From: an uncultured Intestinimonas sp.
GTDB taxonomy: Bacteria; Bacillota; Clostridia; Oscillospirales; Oscillospiraceae
Assembly (NCBI RefSeq): GCF_944387245.1
Contig: NZ_CALXEE010000015.1
Location: 1 to 36,057 of the forward strand
Direction of reading: 5' to 3'
DNA: 36,057 bases
In this document: one piece after another, positions 14,158 through 22,776 of the stretch
Position numbering within the stretch: position 1 is the stretch's first letter
Layout: each line of letters starts with the position of its first letter
Translations under genes and position numbers: made by a program
The notes under the pieces: generated by a model
The model's input: the letters and a program-made list of their open reading frames with translations, nothing else
Database searches by the model: none
What the model was told of the DNA's origin: nothing

Positions 14158-14517
14158 TCAGCGGAAGATGGCCCACAGCACCACAGGGACGGCCAGCTTC
14201 AGCACGGAGGAGACGGCCATCGTGGCGGTGAAGTAGGTCATGGCCTTTTGCGGACTGCCGGTGTTCTGGGTAAAGGTGTCCAGGGTGTTCTGAAAATTCC
14301 GCTCCTTCTGATGCTGGCCCGACAGGACGTCGCTGAGGATGCGGATGAGGGAGTAGACCAGCAGGGCCAGCCACACCATAAAGACCACGGTCCGGGTGAG
14401 GGAGCCGCCGTCGCCGGCGATGAAGAGGGCGAAGCTGAGGACAAGAGCCAGGATGGTGACCACAGGGTAGAGGCGGGCGGCGGTTCTGGCCGCGCCGGAG
14501 ACGGGAGACGTGGACAT
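14158..14517 (-). CDS. Small three-helix membrane protein, unknown
   Basis: This 119-residue protein has three hydrophobic segments (about 15-35, 43-63 and 97-118) and a polar loop between the second and third (DVLSGQHQKERNFQNTLDTFTQ). I do not recognise a family. The start ATG at 14517 follows a modest GAGAGG. It lies 31 bp after the threonine-synthase-like gene and upstream of hyuA on the same strand, so it is part of this catabolic operon. A membrane anchor or small transport accessory is possible but unsupported. Confidence 0.65.
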   Translation of the reverse strand: MSTSPVSGAARTAARLYPVVTILALVLSFALFIAGDGGSLTRTVVFMVWLALLVYSLIRILSDVLSGQHQKERNFQNTLDTFTQNTGSPQKAMTYFTATMAVSSVLKLAVPVVLWAIFR

Positions 14518-14548
14518 GGGAAGGACCTCTCTTTTCTCAGTTTGTGGG

Positions 14549-15787
14549 TCAGGGGTGGATGTTCCGCGCGTCAAAGGCGGAGAGGAGGGCGTCCAGGTCG
14601 GGGCGCACCAGCATGGGCTCTCCGGCGGCCTTGATGCCGTTGGCCACGTCCTTGAGGCCGTTCCCCGTGACGATGCTCACCACGGTAGCGTCCGGGTCGA
14701 TGAGTCCCAGCTCCAGGGCCTTTTTCACCCCGGCGGTGCCGGTGACCCCGGCGGGCTCCCCAAAGACCCCCTGGGTCCGGCCCAGAAGGCGCATGGCCCC
14801 TAAAATCTCCTCGTCGGACACGTTGACGGCGATGCCCTTGGATTCCCGGACGGCGTTCAGGGCCTTGTCGGCGTTCCGGGGCACCCCCACGGCGATGGAG
14901 TCGGCCAGAGTGTTCTCTTCCATGGGCTGCCAGGGCTCTCCGGTCTGAAGGGCCCGGTTCAGGGGGCAGCAGCCCTCCGCCTGGGCGGAAATCAGTTTGG
15001 GCAGACGGTCAATGAAGCCGGTCTCGTAGAGGTCCTTAAAACCCTTCCACACCCCGGCGATGGTGCAGCCGTCCCCCACGGAGAGGGCCACATAGTCGGG
15101 GACCTGCCAGCCCAGCTGCTCCATGAGCTCAAAGGTCACCGTCTTTTTGCCCTCGGAGAGGTAGGGGTTGATGGCGGCGTTGCGGTTGTACCAGCCCCAG
15201 CGGTCGATGGCGGCTTTGGAGAGGGCGAAGGTGTCCTCATAGGAGCCGTCCACGCTGATGACGGTGGCGCCGAAGATCATGAGCTGGGCCACCTTACCCT
15301 TGGGGGCCCGGCTGGGGACGAAAATGTAGGTGGCCAGCCCCGCCGCCGCGGCGTTGCCCGCCAGGGAGGAGGCGGCGTTGCCGGTGGAGGAGCAGGCGAT
15401 GGTGTCCGCCCCGGCCTCCCGGGCCTTGACCACCGCCATGGCGGAGGCCCGATCCTTCAGGGAGGCGGTGGGGTTCTGGCCGTCGTCCTTGATGTAAAGG
15501 GTCTTTAAGCCCAGGACCTTGGAGAGCCGGTCGGCCTTGTAGAGAGGGGACCAGCCCACCCGCAGGGGCGGGGCGGGGGAGTCCTCCTCCACCGGCAGAA
15601 AGGGCCGGTACCGCCACATGGAATAGTCGTGGTTTTGTGCCAGATCGGCGGGGGAAAAGTGGTCTCGGATGGCGGAATGCGAATACTGAATGTCTAATAT
15701 ACCGCCACATTTACAGGTTGTGATCGTCGGAAGGGCCTCGTACTCCGCGCCGCAGCGGGTGCACTTGGCGCTCAGGACATATTTCAT
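14549..15787 (-). CDS. Threonine-synthase-like PLP enzyme
   Basis: This 412-residue fold-type II PLP enzyme begins with a small zinc ribbon (Cys9, Cys12, Cys25, Cys27), as many ThrC-like proteins do. The PLP lysine is Lys111 in NPTASLKDRAS, with ACSSTGNAASSLAGNAAAAG as the phosphate/cofactor clamp and SVGDGCTIAGVWKGF as the second glycine-rich loop. A canonical threonine synthase acts on O-phosphohomoserine. No threonine-biosynthesis genes (hom, thrB) are near, and the setting is a catabolic block, so a beta-elimination or ammonia-lyase role is an alternative. The start ATG at 15787 has AAGGAGGT upstream. Confidence 0.8.
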   Translation of the reverse strand: MKYVLSAKCTRCGAEYEALPTITTCKCGGILDIQYSHSAIRDHFSPADLAQNHDYSMWRYRPFLPVEEDSPAPPLRVGWSPLYKADRLSKVLGLKTLYIKDDGQNPTASLKDRASAMAVVKAREAGADTIACSSTGNAASSLAGNAAAAGLATYIFVPSRAPKGKVAQLMIFGATVISVDGSYEDTFALSKAAIDRWGWYNRNAAINPYLSEGKKTVTFELMEQLGWQVPDYVALSVGDGCTIAGVWKGFKDLYETGFIDRLPKLISAQAEGCCPLNRALQTGEPWQPMEENTLADSIAVGVPRNADKALNAVRESKGIAVNVSDEEILGAMRLLGRTQGVFGEPAGVTGTAGVKKALELGLIDPDATVVSIVTGNGLKDVANGIKAAGEPMLVRPDLDALLSAFDARNIHP

Positions 15788-15823
15788 GGGACACCTCCTT
15801 GGTGGGTGAGGGCATTTTTCTCC

Positions 15824-15849
15824 GTGGGGCGCGACAACCTCGGCGCGCC
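15824..15849 (+). repeat. Family-C GCGCGCC element, copy 1
   Basis: GTGGGGCGCGACAACCTCGG and then CGCGCC recurs at 16160-16185 (identical core) and at 19342-19367 (two changes). Reverse-strand relatives lie at 23618-23640 and near 32401-32415. Confidence 0.7.
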
Positions 15850-15887
15850 AAACCACGCCTCGGCCCATTGCTTTCTTTTATGCGCAA

Positions 15888-16160
15888 GGACGGGGGAGAC
15901 GCTCTCAAAACCCGTTTCTTTTTCCCTGCTGGAAAAAGAACGGTTTTTGGAATCCAAAAAAAAGGGGCTCAGGAATGGGTTGAGTGGTCCTAAATAGGAA
16001 TCCGGCGGCCCGTCTTTACGCCCCCGCTCAGCACCAGCCCCGTCCACAGGTGACTACCTCGGTGGAACAGGGAAGAGCCGTGGTCCTATCCCCACTTTTT
16101 TCGCCGCCTGCGTGGGTGGGGGTCGGGGCGTGGTGGCGCTATCTGGTATTCCCTCTATTG
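15888..16160 (+). repeat. Family-A interspersed repeat, copy 2
   Basis: It has the same order of blocks as the other copies, including CTTTTTCC / GGAAAAAG, GGAATCC, ATCCGGCGGCCCGTCTTTAC and TTTTTTCGCCGCCTGCGTGG. The central CGTAGA / TCTACG hairpin of copies 1 and 3 is altered here (CGCTCA...GTCCAC). Confidence 0.8.
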
Positions 16161-16185
16161 TGGGGCGCGACAACCTCGGCGCGCC
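16160..16185 (+). repeat. Family-C GCGCGCC element, copy 2
   Basis: It carries the same GTGGGGCGCGACAACCTCGG core as copy 1 and directly joins the family-A copy to the following family-B element. Confidence 0.7.
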
Positions 16186-16192
16186 TTATAAA

Positions 16193-16250
16193 ACCTTCCC
16201 CCCTCAGGGGGGAAGGTGCTCCAGTGCACACACTGGAGCGGATGAGGGGG
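16193..16250 (+). repeat. Family-B two-hairpin element, copy 2
   Basis: Hairpin 1 is CCTTCCCCCC / GGGGGGAAGG. Hairpin 2 is CTCCAGTG / CACTGGAG. CGGATGAGGGGG follows. Compared with copy 4, both sides of hairpin 2 change together (CCCC/GGGG to CTCC/GGAG). Confidence 0.8.
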
Positions 16251-16270
16251 TGGAGTGGGGTGCCGGTGCC

Positions 16271-17746
16271 TTACAGGCTCTTCAGCACGCCGCTCTCCTC
16301 GTTGAAGGCGTTGATGAGCTCGTCCAGGGCGTCGGCCTGGTGGTGGACGGCGTCCCAGGTGTGCTCGGTGTCGTACCAGAGGGCGTCCAGCTCCTCCACG
16401 GTGCGGCCCTGCTGCTCCACCCAGGTGTAGTATTTGAGGTTGTGGACCCGCTTCCGGGCGGGGTAGGTGAGTTCCTCCATGGCGTCGGTCCGCAGGCCCA
16501 GCATGTGGAGGTTGTGGTCCACCGCCGCCGCCTTGGCGTCGTAGGGGCCGTACTCCTCGGCCAGCTCCTGGATGCGGGAGCCGTACATGTCGGCGGAGTC
16601 GGTGAGGACGGTGAAGATGAGGTCCTTGCCGGTGAACTCGTAGTACTTGGCCATCTTGATGCAGCAGAGCACGTTGGCGATGCCGCTGATGCCCAGCCAG
16701 GACAGTTTTTGCAGGGTCTCGTCGTCCACCCCGGCCTCCTCCTTGAGGTAGCGGAGACCGGCGGGGGCGTTGAAGAGCCGCAGCAGCCGCTGGGAGTCCT
16801 CGTCGTCGATGGCGATGACCATGTCGGTATTCTTCACGTCGTGAATCCAGGGCACGTGCTTGTCGCCGATGCCCTCGATGCGGTGGCCGCCGAAACCGTT
16901 GTTGAGGAGGGTGGGGCACTGGAGGGCCTCGCCCACGGCCAGCTTCATGGTGGGGTAGATCTCCTTGAGGTAGTCGCCGCAGCCGATGGTGCCGGCGGAG
17001 CCGGAGGTGAAGCAGGCGCCCGCCATGTGGTCGCCGGGGCCTTTGAGGTGCTCAAAGACGGTGGCGATGGCGTCGCCGGTGACCTGGTAGTGCCAGAGGT
17101 GGTTGCCCATCTCCTCAAACTGGTTGAAGACCATCATGTGGGGCTGTTGCTTGAGCTCGTTGGCCTTGTCGAAGATCTCCTTTACGTTGGACTCGCAGCC
17201 GGGGGTGGCGATGACCTCGCCGGCAATGGACTTGAGCCAGTCGAAGCGCTCCCGGCTCATGCCCTCGGGGAGGATGGCCACCGAGTCCACCGCCAGCAGC
17301 TTGGAGTTGAAGGCGCCGCCCCGGCAGTAGTTGCCGGTGGAGGGCCAGACGGCGTGGTCGGCGGTGGCGTCGAACTGGCCGGTGACCAGCCGGGGCACCA
17401 GGCAGCCGTAGGCGGCCCCCACCTTGTGGCAGCCGGTGGGGAACCACTTGCCCACCAGACAGATGATGCGGGCAGGGACGCCGGTGAGGGCGGAGGGCAG
17501 CTCAATGTAGTTGGGCACTTCCTGGTAGAGGCCGCCGGAGGCCTTGGCCTCGTTCTTCCAGGTGATGCGGAAGAGGTTGAGGGGGTCCACATCCCACAGG
17601 CCCACGTGGCGCAGCCGGTCCTGGATCTTGCCGGGCACGGTCTCCGGGTGTTTCATCTGCTGATAGGTGGGGATGACCACCCCGTTCTCCCGGGCTTTCT
17701 GGATGTTCCGGGCCAGGGCGTCGGGGTGGAGGGTGAGATCGATCAT
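16271..17746 (-). CDS. Fold-type II PLP-dependent enzyme (cysteine synthase/ammonia-lyase-like)
   Basis: This 491-residue enzyme resembles the PLP-dependent beta family (COG0031-like). The probable Schiff-base lysine is Lys108 in PTGCHKVGAAY. The substrate/carboxylate loop is PSTGNYCRGG at 135-144, and the phosphate-binding glycine loop is GSAGTIGCG at 249-257. It is longer than cysteine synthase (about 310) because of a divergent N-terminus and a C-terminal domain of about 200 residues. The exact reaction is unknown. In E. coli and gut purine degraders a related PLP enzyme (YgeX, diaminopropionate ammonia-lyase) sits in the equivalent cluster, so a lyase releasing ammonia is my inference. 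The start ATG at 17746 has AAGGAGG upstream. It is divergent from carbamate kinase. Confidence 0.72.
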   Translation of the reverse strand: MIDLTLHPDALARNIQKARENGVVIPTYQQMKHPETVPGKIQDRLRHVGLWDVDPLNLFRITWKNEAKASGGLYQEVPNYIELPSALTGVPARIICLVGKWFPTGCHKVGAAYGCLVPRLVTGQFDATADHAVWPSTGNYCRGGAFNSKLLAVDSVAILPEGMSRERFDWLKSIAGEVIATPGCESNVKEIFDKANELKQQPHMMVFNQFEEMGNHLWHYQVTGDAIATVFEHLKGPGDHMAGACFTSGSAGTIGCGDYLKEIYPTMKLAVGEALQCPTLLNNGFGGHRIEGIGDKHVPWIHDVKNTDMVIAIDDEDSQRLLRLFNAPAGLRYLKEEAGVDDETLQKLSWLGISGIANVLCCIKMAKYYEFTGKDLIFTVLTDSADMYGSRIQELAEEYGPYDAKAAAVDHNLHMLGLRTDAMEELTYPARKRVHNLKYYTWVEQQGRTVEELDALWYDTEHTWDAVHHQADALDELINAFNEESGVLKSL

Positions 17747-17807
17747 GACAAAAAGCCTCCTTCGTCGTGGGCGGCCGCCAGCCGTCCCGGGTGATGTTGG
17801 TGACTCC

Positions 17808-17835
17808 ATCATAACATACCAAGGGGAGAAATCAA
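17808..17835 (-). promoter_or_regulatory. Promoter for the PLP-enzyme gene
   Basis: On the minus strand, TTGATT (17835-17830), a 16-bp spacer and TATGAT (17813-17808) lie 61 bp before the start. Confidence 0.65.
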
Positions 17836-17870
17836 GGGGAAAGGTCAAACTTTGGGCGGGCGGAAAAACA

Positions 17871-17898
17871 TTGACAAGGAGGCGGGGCGTGGTATGAT
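17871..17898 (+). promoter_or_regulatory. Strong promoter for carbamate kinase
   Basis: A consensus TTGACA (17871-17876), a 16-bp spacer and TATGAT (17893-17898) lie 36 bp before the arcC start. It is back to back with the PLP-gene promoter, so a single site could regulate both. Confidence 0.75.
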
Positions 17899-17934
17899 GG
17901 AGGTAAGAACGACAATGGAGAGGGGGAGACAGCC

Positions 17935-18864
17935 ATGGGCAGACGGATTGTGGCCGCCATTGGAGGCAACGCTTTGGGGGAGGCCCTGCCGGAGCAGCGC
18001 CGGGCGGCGGAGGAGACCGCCAAAGTGCTGGCCGGACTCATCCAGGGGGGCGACCAGGTGGTGCTGGTCCACGGCAGCGGACCCCAGATCGGCCTCATCA
18101 GCGCCGCCATGACCGGCCTCTCCCGCACCGATCCCGACCACCCCATGGCCCCCTTGTCGGTGTGCACCGCCATGGCCCAGGGCTACATCGGCTACGACCT
18201 CCAGAACGCCCTGGGGGAGGAGCTCCTCCGCCGGGAGTTGCACCGGCCGGTGGTCACCCTCCTCACCCAGGTGGAGGTGGACCCGGCCGACCCCGCCTTC
18301 GACCATCCGGACAAGCCCATCGGGGCATTCCTCACCCAGGCCGAGGCCCAGGAGATGGCCCGCCGGGGGAACCCGGTGATGGAGGACGCCGGCCGGGGCT
18401 GGCGGCGGGCGGTGGCCTCTCCCCGCCCCAAGCGGGTGGTGGAGCTGGAGAGCATCCGCACCCTGCTGGACCATGGCACCGTGGTGGTGGCCGGCGGCGG
18501 AGGCGGCATCCCCGTGGCCGCCCAGGGGAACGCCCTAAAAGGGGTGGGAGCCGTGGTGGACAAGGACTTCACCGCCGCCCTGCTGGCCCGGGAGCTGGAC
18601 GCCCAGGTCCTCCTCATCCTCACCGGCGTGGCCGGGGTGTCCGTCCACTACGGAAAGCCCAACCAGCGCCAGCTCACCCACATGACGGTGGCGGTGGCCC
18701 GGGAGTATCTGGCCCGGGGGGAGTTCGCCGCCGGGTCCATGGGGCCCAAGGTAGCCGCCGGGGCGGAGTTCGCCCAGTCGGGGCCGGGCCGACGCTGCGT
18801 CATCACCGATCTGGAGCATGCCGCCGATGCCCTCCGGGGCCAGGCGGGGACCAGTATCGGATAA
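17935..18864 (+). CDS. arcC: Carbamate kinase
   Basis: This enzyme converts carbamoyl phosphate and ADP to carbamate and ATP, the energy-yielding last step of arginine, allantoin or purine fermentation. The 309 residues match the family (about 310). Amino-acid-kinase fold motifs are visible: AAIGGNAL at 7-14, VHGSGPQIG at 45-53, VVAGGGGGIPV near 185 and the DKDF motif near 210. No arginine deiminase or ornithine carbamoyltransferase gene is in the window. With hyuA, xdh and mocA around it, a role in purine or ureide breakdown is more likely than the arginine pathway; this is inferred from neighbours. E. coli yqeA is the parallel. Confidence 0.93.
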   Translation: MGRRIVAAIGGNALGEALPEQRRAAEETAKVLAGLIQGGDQVVLVHGSGPQIGLISAAMTGLSRTDPDHPMAPLSVCTAMAQGYIGYDLQNALGEELLRRELHRPVVTLLTQVEVDPADPAFDHPDKPIGAFLTQAEAQEMARRGNPVMEDAGRGWRRAVASPRPKRVVELESIRTLLDHGTVVVAGGGGGIPVAAQGNALKGVGAVVDKDFTAALLARELDAQVLLILTGVAGVSVHYGKPNQRQLTHMTVAVAREYLARGEFAAGSMGPKVAAGAEFAQSGPGRRCVITDLEHAADALRGQAGTSIG

Positions 18865-18908
18865 GGATGGCGTCTCGGGATGGTACAGCCGTTCCGTAGC
18901 TCCGTAAA

Positions 18909-18963
18909 ACCTTCCCCCTTGCAGGAGGAAGGTGTCATGGCCAATGGCCATGACGGATGAGGG
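18909..18963 (+). repeat. Family-B two-hairpin element, copy 3
   Basis: Hairpin 1 is CCTTCCCCCT / AGGAGGAAGG. Hairpin 2 is GTCATGGCC / GGCCATGAC, a wholly different sequence from copies 1, 2 and 4 but perfectly paired. CGGATGAGGG follows as in all copies. Confidence 0.8.
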
Positions 18964-19043
18964 CCGCAGCGTGAAGAAAATGTGCCGGTGGCACATTTTA
19001 GCGTAGGCCCGGACAGCTATGCTGGCCGGGTTTCGCCGGATAG

Positions 19044-19310
19044 AAGAAGAGACGCTTTCAAAGACCGTTTCTTTTTCCCTGCTGGAAAAAGAACGGTTTT
19101 TGGAATCCAAAGAAAAAGGGGCTCCCGTGTGGGTTGAGTGGTCCCAAATAGGAATCCGGCGGCCCGTCTTTACGCCCCCGTAGAGCACCAGCCCCGTCTA
19201 CGGTAGACTACCTCGGTGGAACAGGGATAACCTGTGGTCCTATCCAACATTTTTTCGCCGCCTGCGTGGGTGGGTATCGGGACGTGGTGGCGTTGCCTGT
19301 ATTCCCTATT
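19044..19310 (+). repeat. Family-A interspersed repeat, copy 3
   Basis: It is close to copy 1, with an intact CGTAGA / TCTACG hairpin (about 19179-19202). It lies between arcC and xdhA, both on the plus strand, the only copy in a plus-strand gene context. Confidence 0.8.
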
Positions 19311-19341
19311 CACGCTTCACTTTTCCCTCTTCCTTTTATTT

Positions 19342-19367
19342 GTGGGGTGCGACGACCTCGGCGCGCC
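19342..19367 (+). repeat. Family-C GCGCGCC element, copy 3
   Basis: GTGGGGTGCGACGACCTCGG then CGCGCC, with two substitutions from copies 1 and 2. Confidence 0.65.
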
Positions 19368-19569
19368 AAACCACGCTCCGGGGATGGGGTAGGGGCGGAT
19401 AGCATCTGCCCGCAAAAATTTTCGCTGACAGGGGAAGGCGGCGGCGGAACCGTCGTCTGAGGGTACGTTCCTGGATCATTTGCTTCCAAAGAGGGAAGGC
19501 GATTCTGCCTTTCCTCTTTCTTTTTCAGCATAATTGAGATATAATGCCCATGATAGGAGGTGTACTTTT

Positions 19570-21891
19570 GTGGAAATTGGAAGAAGCATCCACCGAGTGG
19601 ACGCCCTGGACAAGGTGACCGGCCGGGCGAAATATACCGACGATTTCCGGGGCCAGGGGGTCCTGGTGGCCAGAATCCTCCACAGCACCATCGCCAACGG
19701 CGTGGTGAAGGACATGGACCTCACCGAGGCCCGCAAGGTGCCCGGGGTGGTGAAGATCCTCACCTGCTTTGACGTTCCCGACATTCAGTTCCCCACCCCG
19801 GGCCACCCCTGGAGCGTGGAGGCCGCCCATCAGGACGTGGCCGACCGGAAGCTGCTGGCCCGGCGGGTGCGCATCTACGGAGAGGATATTGCCGTGGTGG
19901 TGGCCGAGGACGAGATCGCCGCCGAACACGCCCTGAAGGCCATCAAGGTGACCTATGAGGAGTACCCCGTCTACACCGACCCGGAGGCGGCCATGGCCCC
20001 GGGGGCGGTGGCCATCCACGACGAGCATCCGGACAACATCCTCCGGCACACCTGCTTTGACGTCCTCACCCCGGGGGCCGGCGGGCGGGGGGTGGACGAG
20101 GTCTTTGCCGACCCGGCCTACCGCCACTTTGAGGCCCACATCGACACTCAGGCCGTCCAGCACTGCCACATCGAGAACCCGGTGTCCTACGCCTGGATGG
20201 AGGGGGAGCGCATCGTGGTGGTGTCCTCCACCCAGATCCCCCACATCGTCCGCCGGGTCATCGGACAGGCCCTGGGCATCGGCTGGGGCAAGGTGCGGGT
20301 CATCAAGCCCTACATCGGCGGCGGTTTCGGCAACAAGCAGGAGGTCCTCTACGAACCCCTCAACGCCTGGATCACCACCCAGATCGGCGGGCGGAAGGTG
20401 AAGCTGGAGCTCACCCGGGAGGAGACCTTCCAGAACACCCGCTCCCGCCACGCCATCCACTTCGACGTTAAGGCCGCCGTGGACCCGGCGTCCATGCGTC
20501 TCATGGCCCGCACCTGCCGGGCGGTGAGCAACCAGGGCGGCTACGCCTCCCACGGCCACTCCATCGTGGCCAACGCCGTCACCGGCTTCCGCCAGACCTA
20601 CCCCGACGCCTTCGCCCACCGGTCCGACGCCTATACCGTCTACACCAACCTGGGCTCCACCGGCGCCATGCGGGGTTACGGCATCCCCCAGTGTAACTTC
20701 GCCGGAGAGTGCTTCATGGACGACATTGCCCGGGAAATGGGCTGGGACCCCATGGCCTTCCGGCTCAAGAACATCATGCCCCTGGGCTACGTGGACCCCA
20801 CCAACGGCATCACCTGCCACTCCACGGGCCTGGCCGAGTGCATCCGCAAGGGCGCTGCGTTCATGGACTGGGACAAACTCCGGGCAGAGTATGCCAAGCC
20901 CCAGACGGGGCCGGTCCGCCGGGGCATCGGCATGGCCGTCTTTTCCTACAAGACCGGTGTGTGGCCCATCTCCCTGGAGACGGCCTCCGCCCGGGTGATC
21001 CTCAACCAGGACGGCACCGTCCAGCTCCAGCTGGGCGCCACCGAGATCGGCCAGGGCGGCGACACCGTCTTTTCCCAGATGTGCGCCCAGGCCATCGGTA
21101 TCCCCACCGAGGATGTACATATCGTCTCCTTCCAGGACACCGACACCGCCCCCTTTGACACCGGCGCCTACGCCTCCCGGCAGACCTATGTCACCGGCAA
21201 GGCCATCAAGAAGGCGGGCGAGTCGTTCCGGGCCAAGGTGCTGGACTTTGCCGCCGGGCTCACCAACCTGGACCGGGGCAACCTGGACATCCGGGGCCGG
21301 GACGTGGTGAGCACGGTCAGCGGCGAGGCGGTGCTCAGTCTGGCCGACCTGGCCATGGAGGCCTTCTACTCCCTGAGCCACTGTGAGCACATCACCGCCG
21401 AGGAGACCGTCCAGTGCAAGAACAACACCTTCGCCTTCGGCGCCTGCTTCGCCGAGGTGGAGGTGGATATCCCCGTGGGCAAGATCAAGGTGCTACGCAT
21501 CGTCAACGTCCACGATTCGGGCAGGCTCATCAACCCCAAGCTGGCCGAGGCCCAGGTCCACGGCGGCATGAGCATGGGCCTGGGCTACGCCCTCAGCGAG
21601 GAAATGAAGTACGACGACAAGGGCCGTCTCCTCAACGGCAACCTCTTGGACTACAAGCTGCCCACCGCCATGGACCACCCGGAGCTCCACGCCCTCTTTG
21701 TGGAGACCGACGACCCCTCCGGCCCCTTCGGCAACAAGGCCCTGGGGGAGCCACCCGCCATCCCGGTGGCGGGCGCCGTCCGGAACGCCGTCCTCCAGGC
21801 CACCGGCGTGGCCATCCACCGGCTGCCCATGAATCCCCAGCGCATGGTGGAGGCCTTCACCGAAGCCGGACTCATCGAAAAGGGGGAATGA
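19570..21891 (+). CDS. xdhA: Xanthine-dehydrogenase-type molybdenum hydroxylase, large (Mo) subunit
   Basis: This catalytic subunit hydroxylates a purine or related N-heterocycle using molybdopterin and passes electrons to the FeS and FAD subunits. At 773 residues it matches separate-subunit enzymes (E. coli XdhA about 750). Visible Mo-cofactor motifs are GGGFGNK (from residue 250), TGAMRGYG, GATEIGQGGD and the catalytic glutamate Glu727 in ALGEPP. The N-terminal substrate domain starts IHRVDALDKVTGRAKYTDD. The start is GTG at 19570 with AGGAGG (19555-19560) 9 nt before; upstream in-frame TTG is not preceded by a site. xdhB starts three bases after the stop. Xanthine versus another substrate (nicotinate, aldehyde) cannot be settled here; xpt and the nucleoside importer favour a purine. 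Confidence 0.9.
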   Translation: MEIGRSIHRVDALDKVTGRAKYTDDFRGQGVLVARILHSTIANGVVKDMDLTEARKVPGVVKILTCFDVPDIQFPTPGHPWSVEAAHQDVADRKLLARRVRIYGEDIAVVVAEDEIAAEHALKAIKVTYEEYPVYTDPEAAMAPGAVAIHDEHPDNILRHTCFDVLTPGAGGRGVDEVFADPAYRHFEAHIDTQAVQHCHIENPVSYAWMEGERIVVVSSTQIPHIVRRVIGQALGIGWGKVRVIKPYIGGGFGNKQEVLYEPLNAWITTQIGGRKVKLELTREETFQNTRSRHAIHFDVKAAVDPASMRLMARTCRAVSNQGGYASHGHSIVANAVTGFRQTYPDAFAHRSDAYTVYTNLGSTGAMRGYGIPQCNFAGECFMDDIAREMGWDPMAFRLKNIMPLGYVDPTNGITCHSTGLAECIRKGAAFMDWDKLRAEYAKPQTGPVRRGIGMAVFSYKTGVWPISLETASARVILNQDGTVQLQLGATEIGQGGDTVFSQMCAQAIGIPTEDVHIVSFQDTDTAPFDTGAYASRQTYVTGKAIKKAGESFRAKVLDFAAGLTNLDRGNLDIRGRDVVSTVSGEAVLSLADLAMEAFYSLSHCEHITAEETVQCKNNTFAFGACFAEVEVDIPVGKIKVLRIVNVHDSGRLINPKLAEAQVHGGMSMGLGYALSEEMKYDDKGRLLNGNLLDYKLPTAMDHPELHALFVETDDPSGPFGNKALGEPPAIPVAGAVRNAVLQATGVAIHRLPMNPQRMVEAFTEAGLIEKGE

Positions 21892-21894
21892 GCC

Positions 21895-22776
21895 ATGTAT
21901 GATCTTACATCCATCTACCGGGCGGCGTCGGTGGCCGACGCCATTGCCGCCCTGGAGCGTGACCCCCAGGCGGTGGTCATCGCCGGGGGCTCCGACGTAC
22001 TCATCAAGATCCGGGAGGGCAAGCTGGCGGGCTGCCGGCTGGTGTCCATCCACGGCCTGGACGCCGAATTGGCCGGGGTCAAGGTCCAGGACAGCGGCGA
22101 TCTGGACATCGGACCCCTCACCACCTTCCACAATGTGACCTTCGATCCCCTCATCCGGACCCACGTCCCCGTGCTGGGGGAGGCCGCCGACATGGCTGGC
22201 GGGCCCCAGCTCCGGGCGGTGGGCACCATCGGCGGCAACGTGTGTAACGGCGTCACCTCCGCCGACACCGCCTCCACCCTCATGGCCTTCGGCGCGCAGA
22301 TGCACGTTCAGGGTCCCGACGGCTGGCGGGTGGTACCCATTGACGACTGGTACAAGGGGGTGGGCAAGGTGGATCTGCGGCCCGCCGAGCTCCTGTGCCG
22401 CATCGTCATCCCCAAGGCCAACTTCGAGGGCTGGACCGGCCACTACATCAAATACGCCCAGCGCAACGCCATGGACATCGCCACCCTGGGGGTGAGCTGC
22501 CTGGTGAAGCTGTCGGCGGATAAGACCGTCTGCGAGGACGTGCGCCTGGCCTTCGGCGTGGCGGCACCCACGCCCATCCGCTCCCACACCGCCGAGGACG
22601 GGGTCCGGGGCCTGACCGTGGCCCAGGCGGCGGAGCAGATCGGGGACCTGGCCCTCCAGGACATCAATCCCCGGACCAGCTGGCGGGCCTCCAAGGAGTT
22701 CCGGGTCCAGCTGGTGAAGGAGCTCTCCGGCCGCGCCCTCCTGGAGGCGGCCCGGAAGGGAGGTGCTCAGGTATGA
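21895..22776 (+). CDS. xdhB: Molybdenum hydroxylase FAD-binding subunit
   Basis: This 293-residue FAD subunit of a CO-dehydrogenase/xanthine-dehydrogenase flavoprotein type carries the FAD pyrophosphate loop AGGSDVLIKIREG at about 30-42 and TIGGNVCNGVTSAD at 111-124. It accepts electrons from the iron-sulfur subunit and passes them to NAD or another acceptor. Its length is that of the separate-subunit form (E. coli XdhB, 292). The start ATG at 21895 has AAAGGGGG upstream. The stop overlaps the next start (ATGA). Confidence 0.92.
   Translation: MYDLTSIYRAASVADAIAALERDPQAVVIAGGSDVLIKIREGKLAGCRLVSIHGLDAELAGVKVQDSGDLDIGPLTTFHNVTFDPLIRTHVPVLGEAADMAGGPQLRAVGTIGGNVCNGVTSADTASTLMAFGAQMHVQGPDGWRVVPIDDWYKGVGKVDLRPAELLCRIVIPKANFEGWTGHYIKYAQRNAMDIATLGVSCLVKLSADKTVCEDVRLAFGVAAPTPIRSHTAEDGVRGLTVAQAAEQIGDLALQDINPRTSWRASKEFRVQLVKELSGRALLEAARKGGAQV

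Larger units (their letters stand above)
15788..16270. other. Repeat-filled gap between the two PLP-enzyme genes
   Basis: No gene is supported here. The gap holds a family-C element (15824-15849), a family-A copy, a second family-C element (16160-16185) and a family-B element directly against the end of the downstream gene. The two C copies bracket the A copy. Confidence 0.7.
18865..19569. other. Repeat-filled gap between arcC and the xdh operon
   Basis: No gene is supported here. The gap contains a family-B element, a perfect 10-bp hairpin (AAAATGTGCC / GGCACATTTT, 18977-18999), a family-A copy, a family-C copy (19342-19367) and a D-type GGGGCGGATAGCATCTGCCC stretch (19391-19410). A TATAAT (19540-19545) with a poor -35 (TTTCTT, 19517-19522) could be the xdh promoter. 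Confidence 0.7.

Noticed and set aside
15788-16270. CRISPR-like array from the repeated blocks
   Set aside because: Repeats are long, few and not regularly spaced, with no short direct repeat-spacer pattern and no cas gene.
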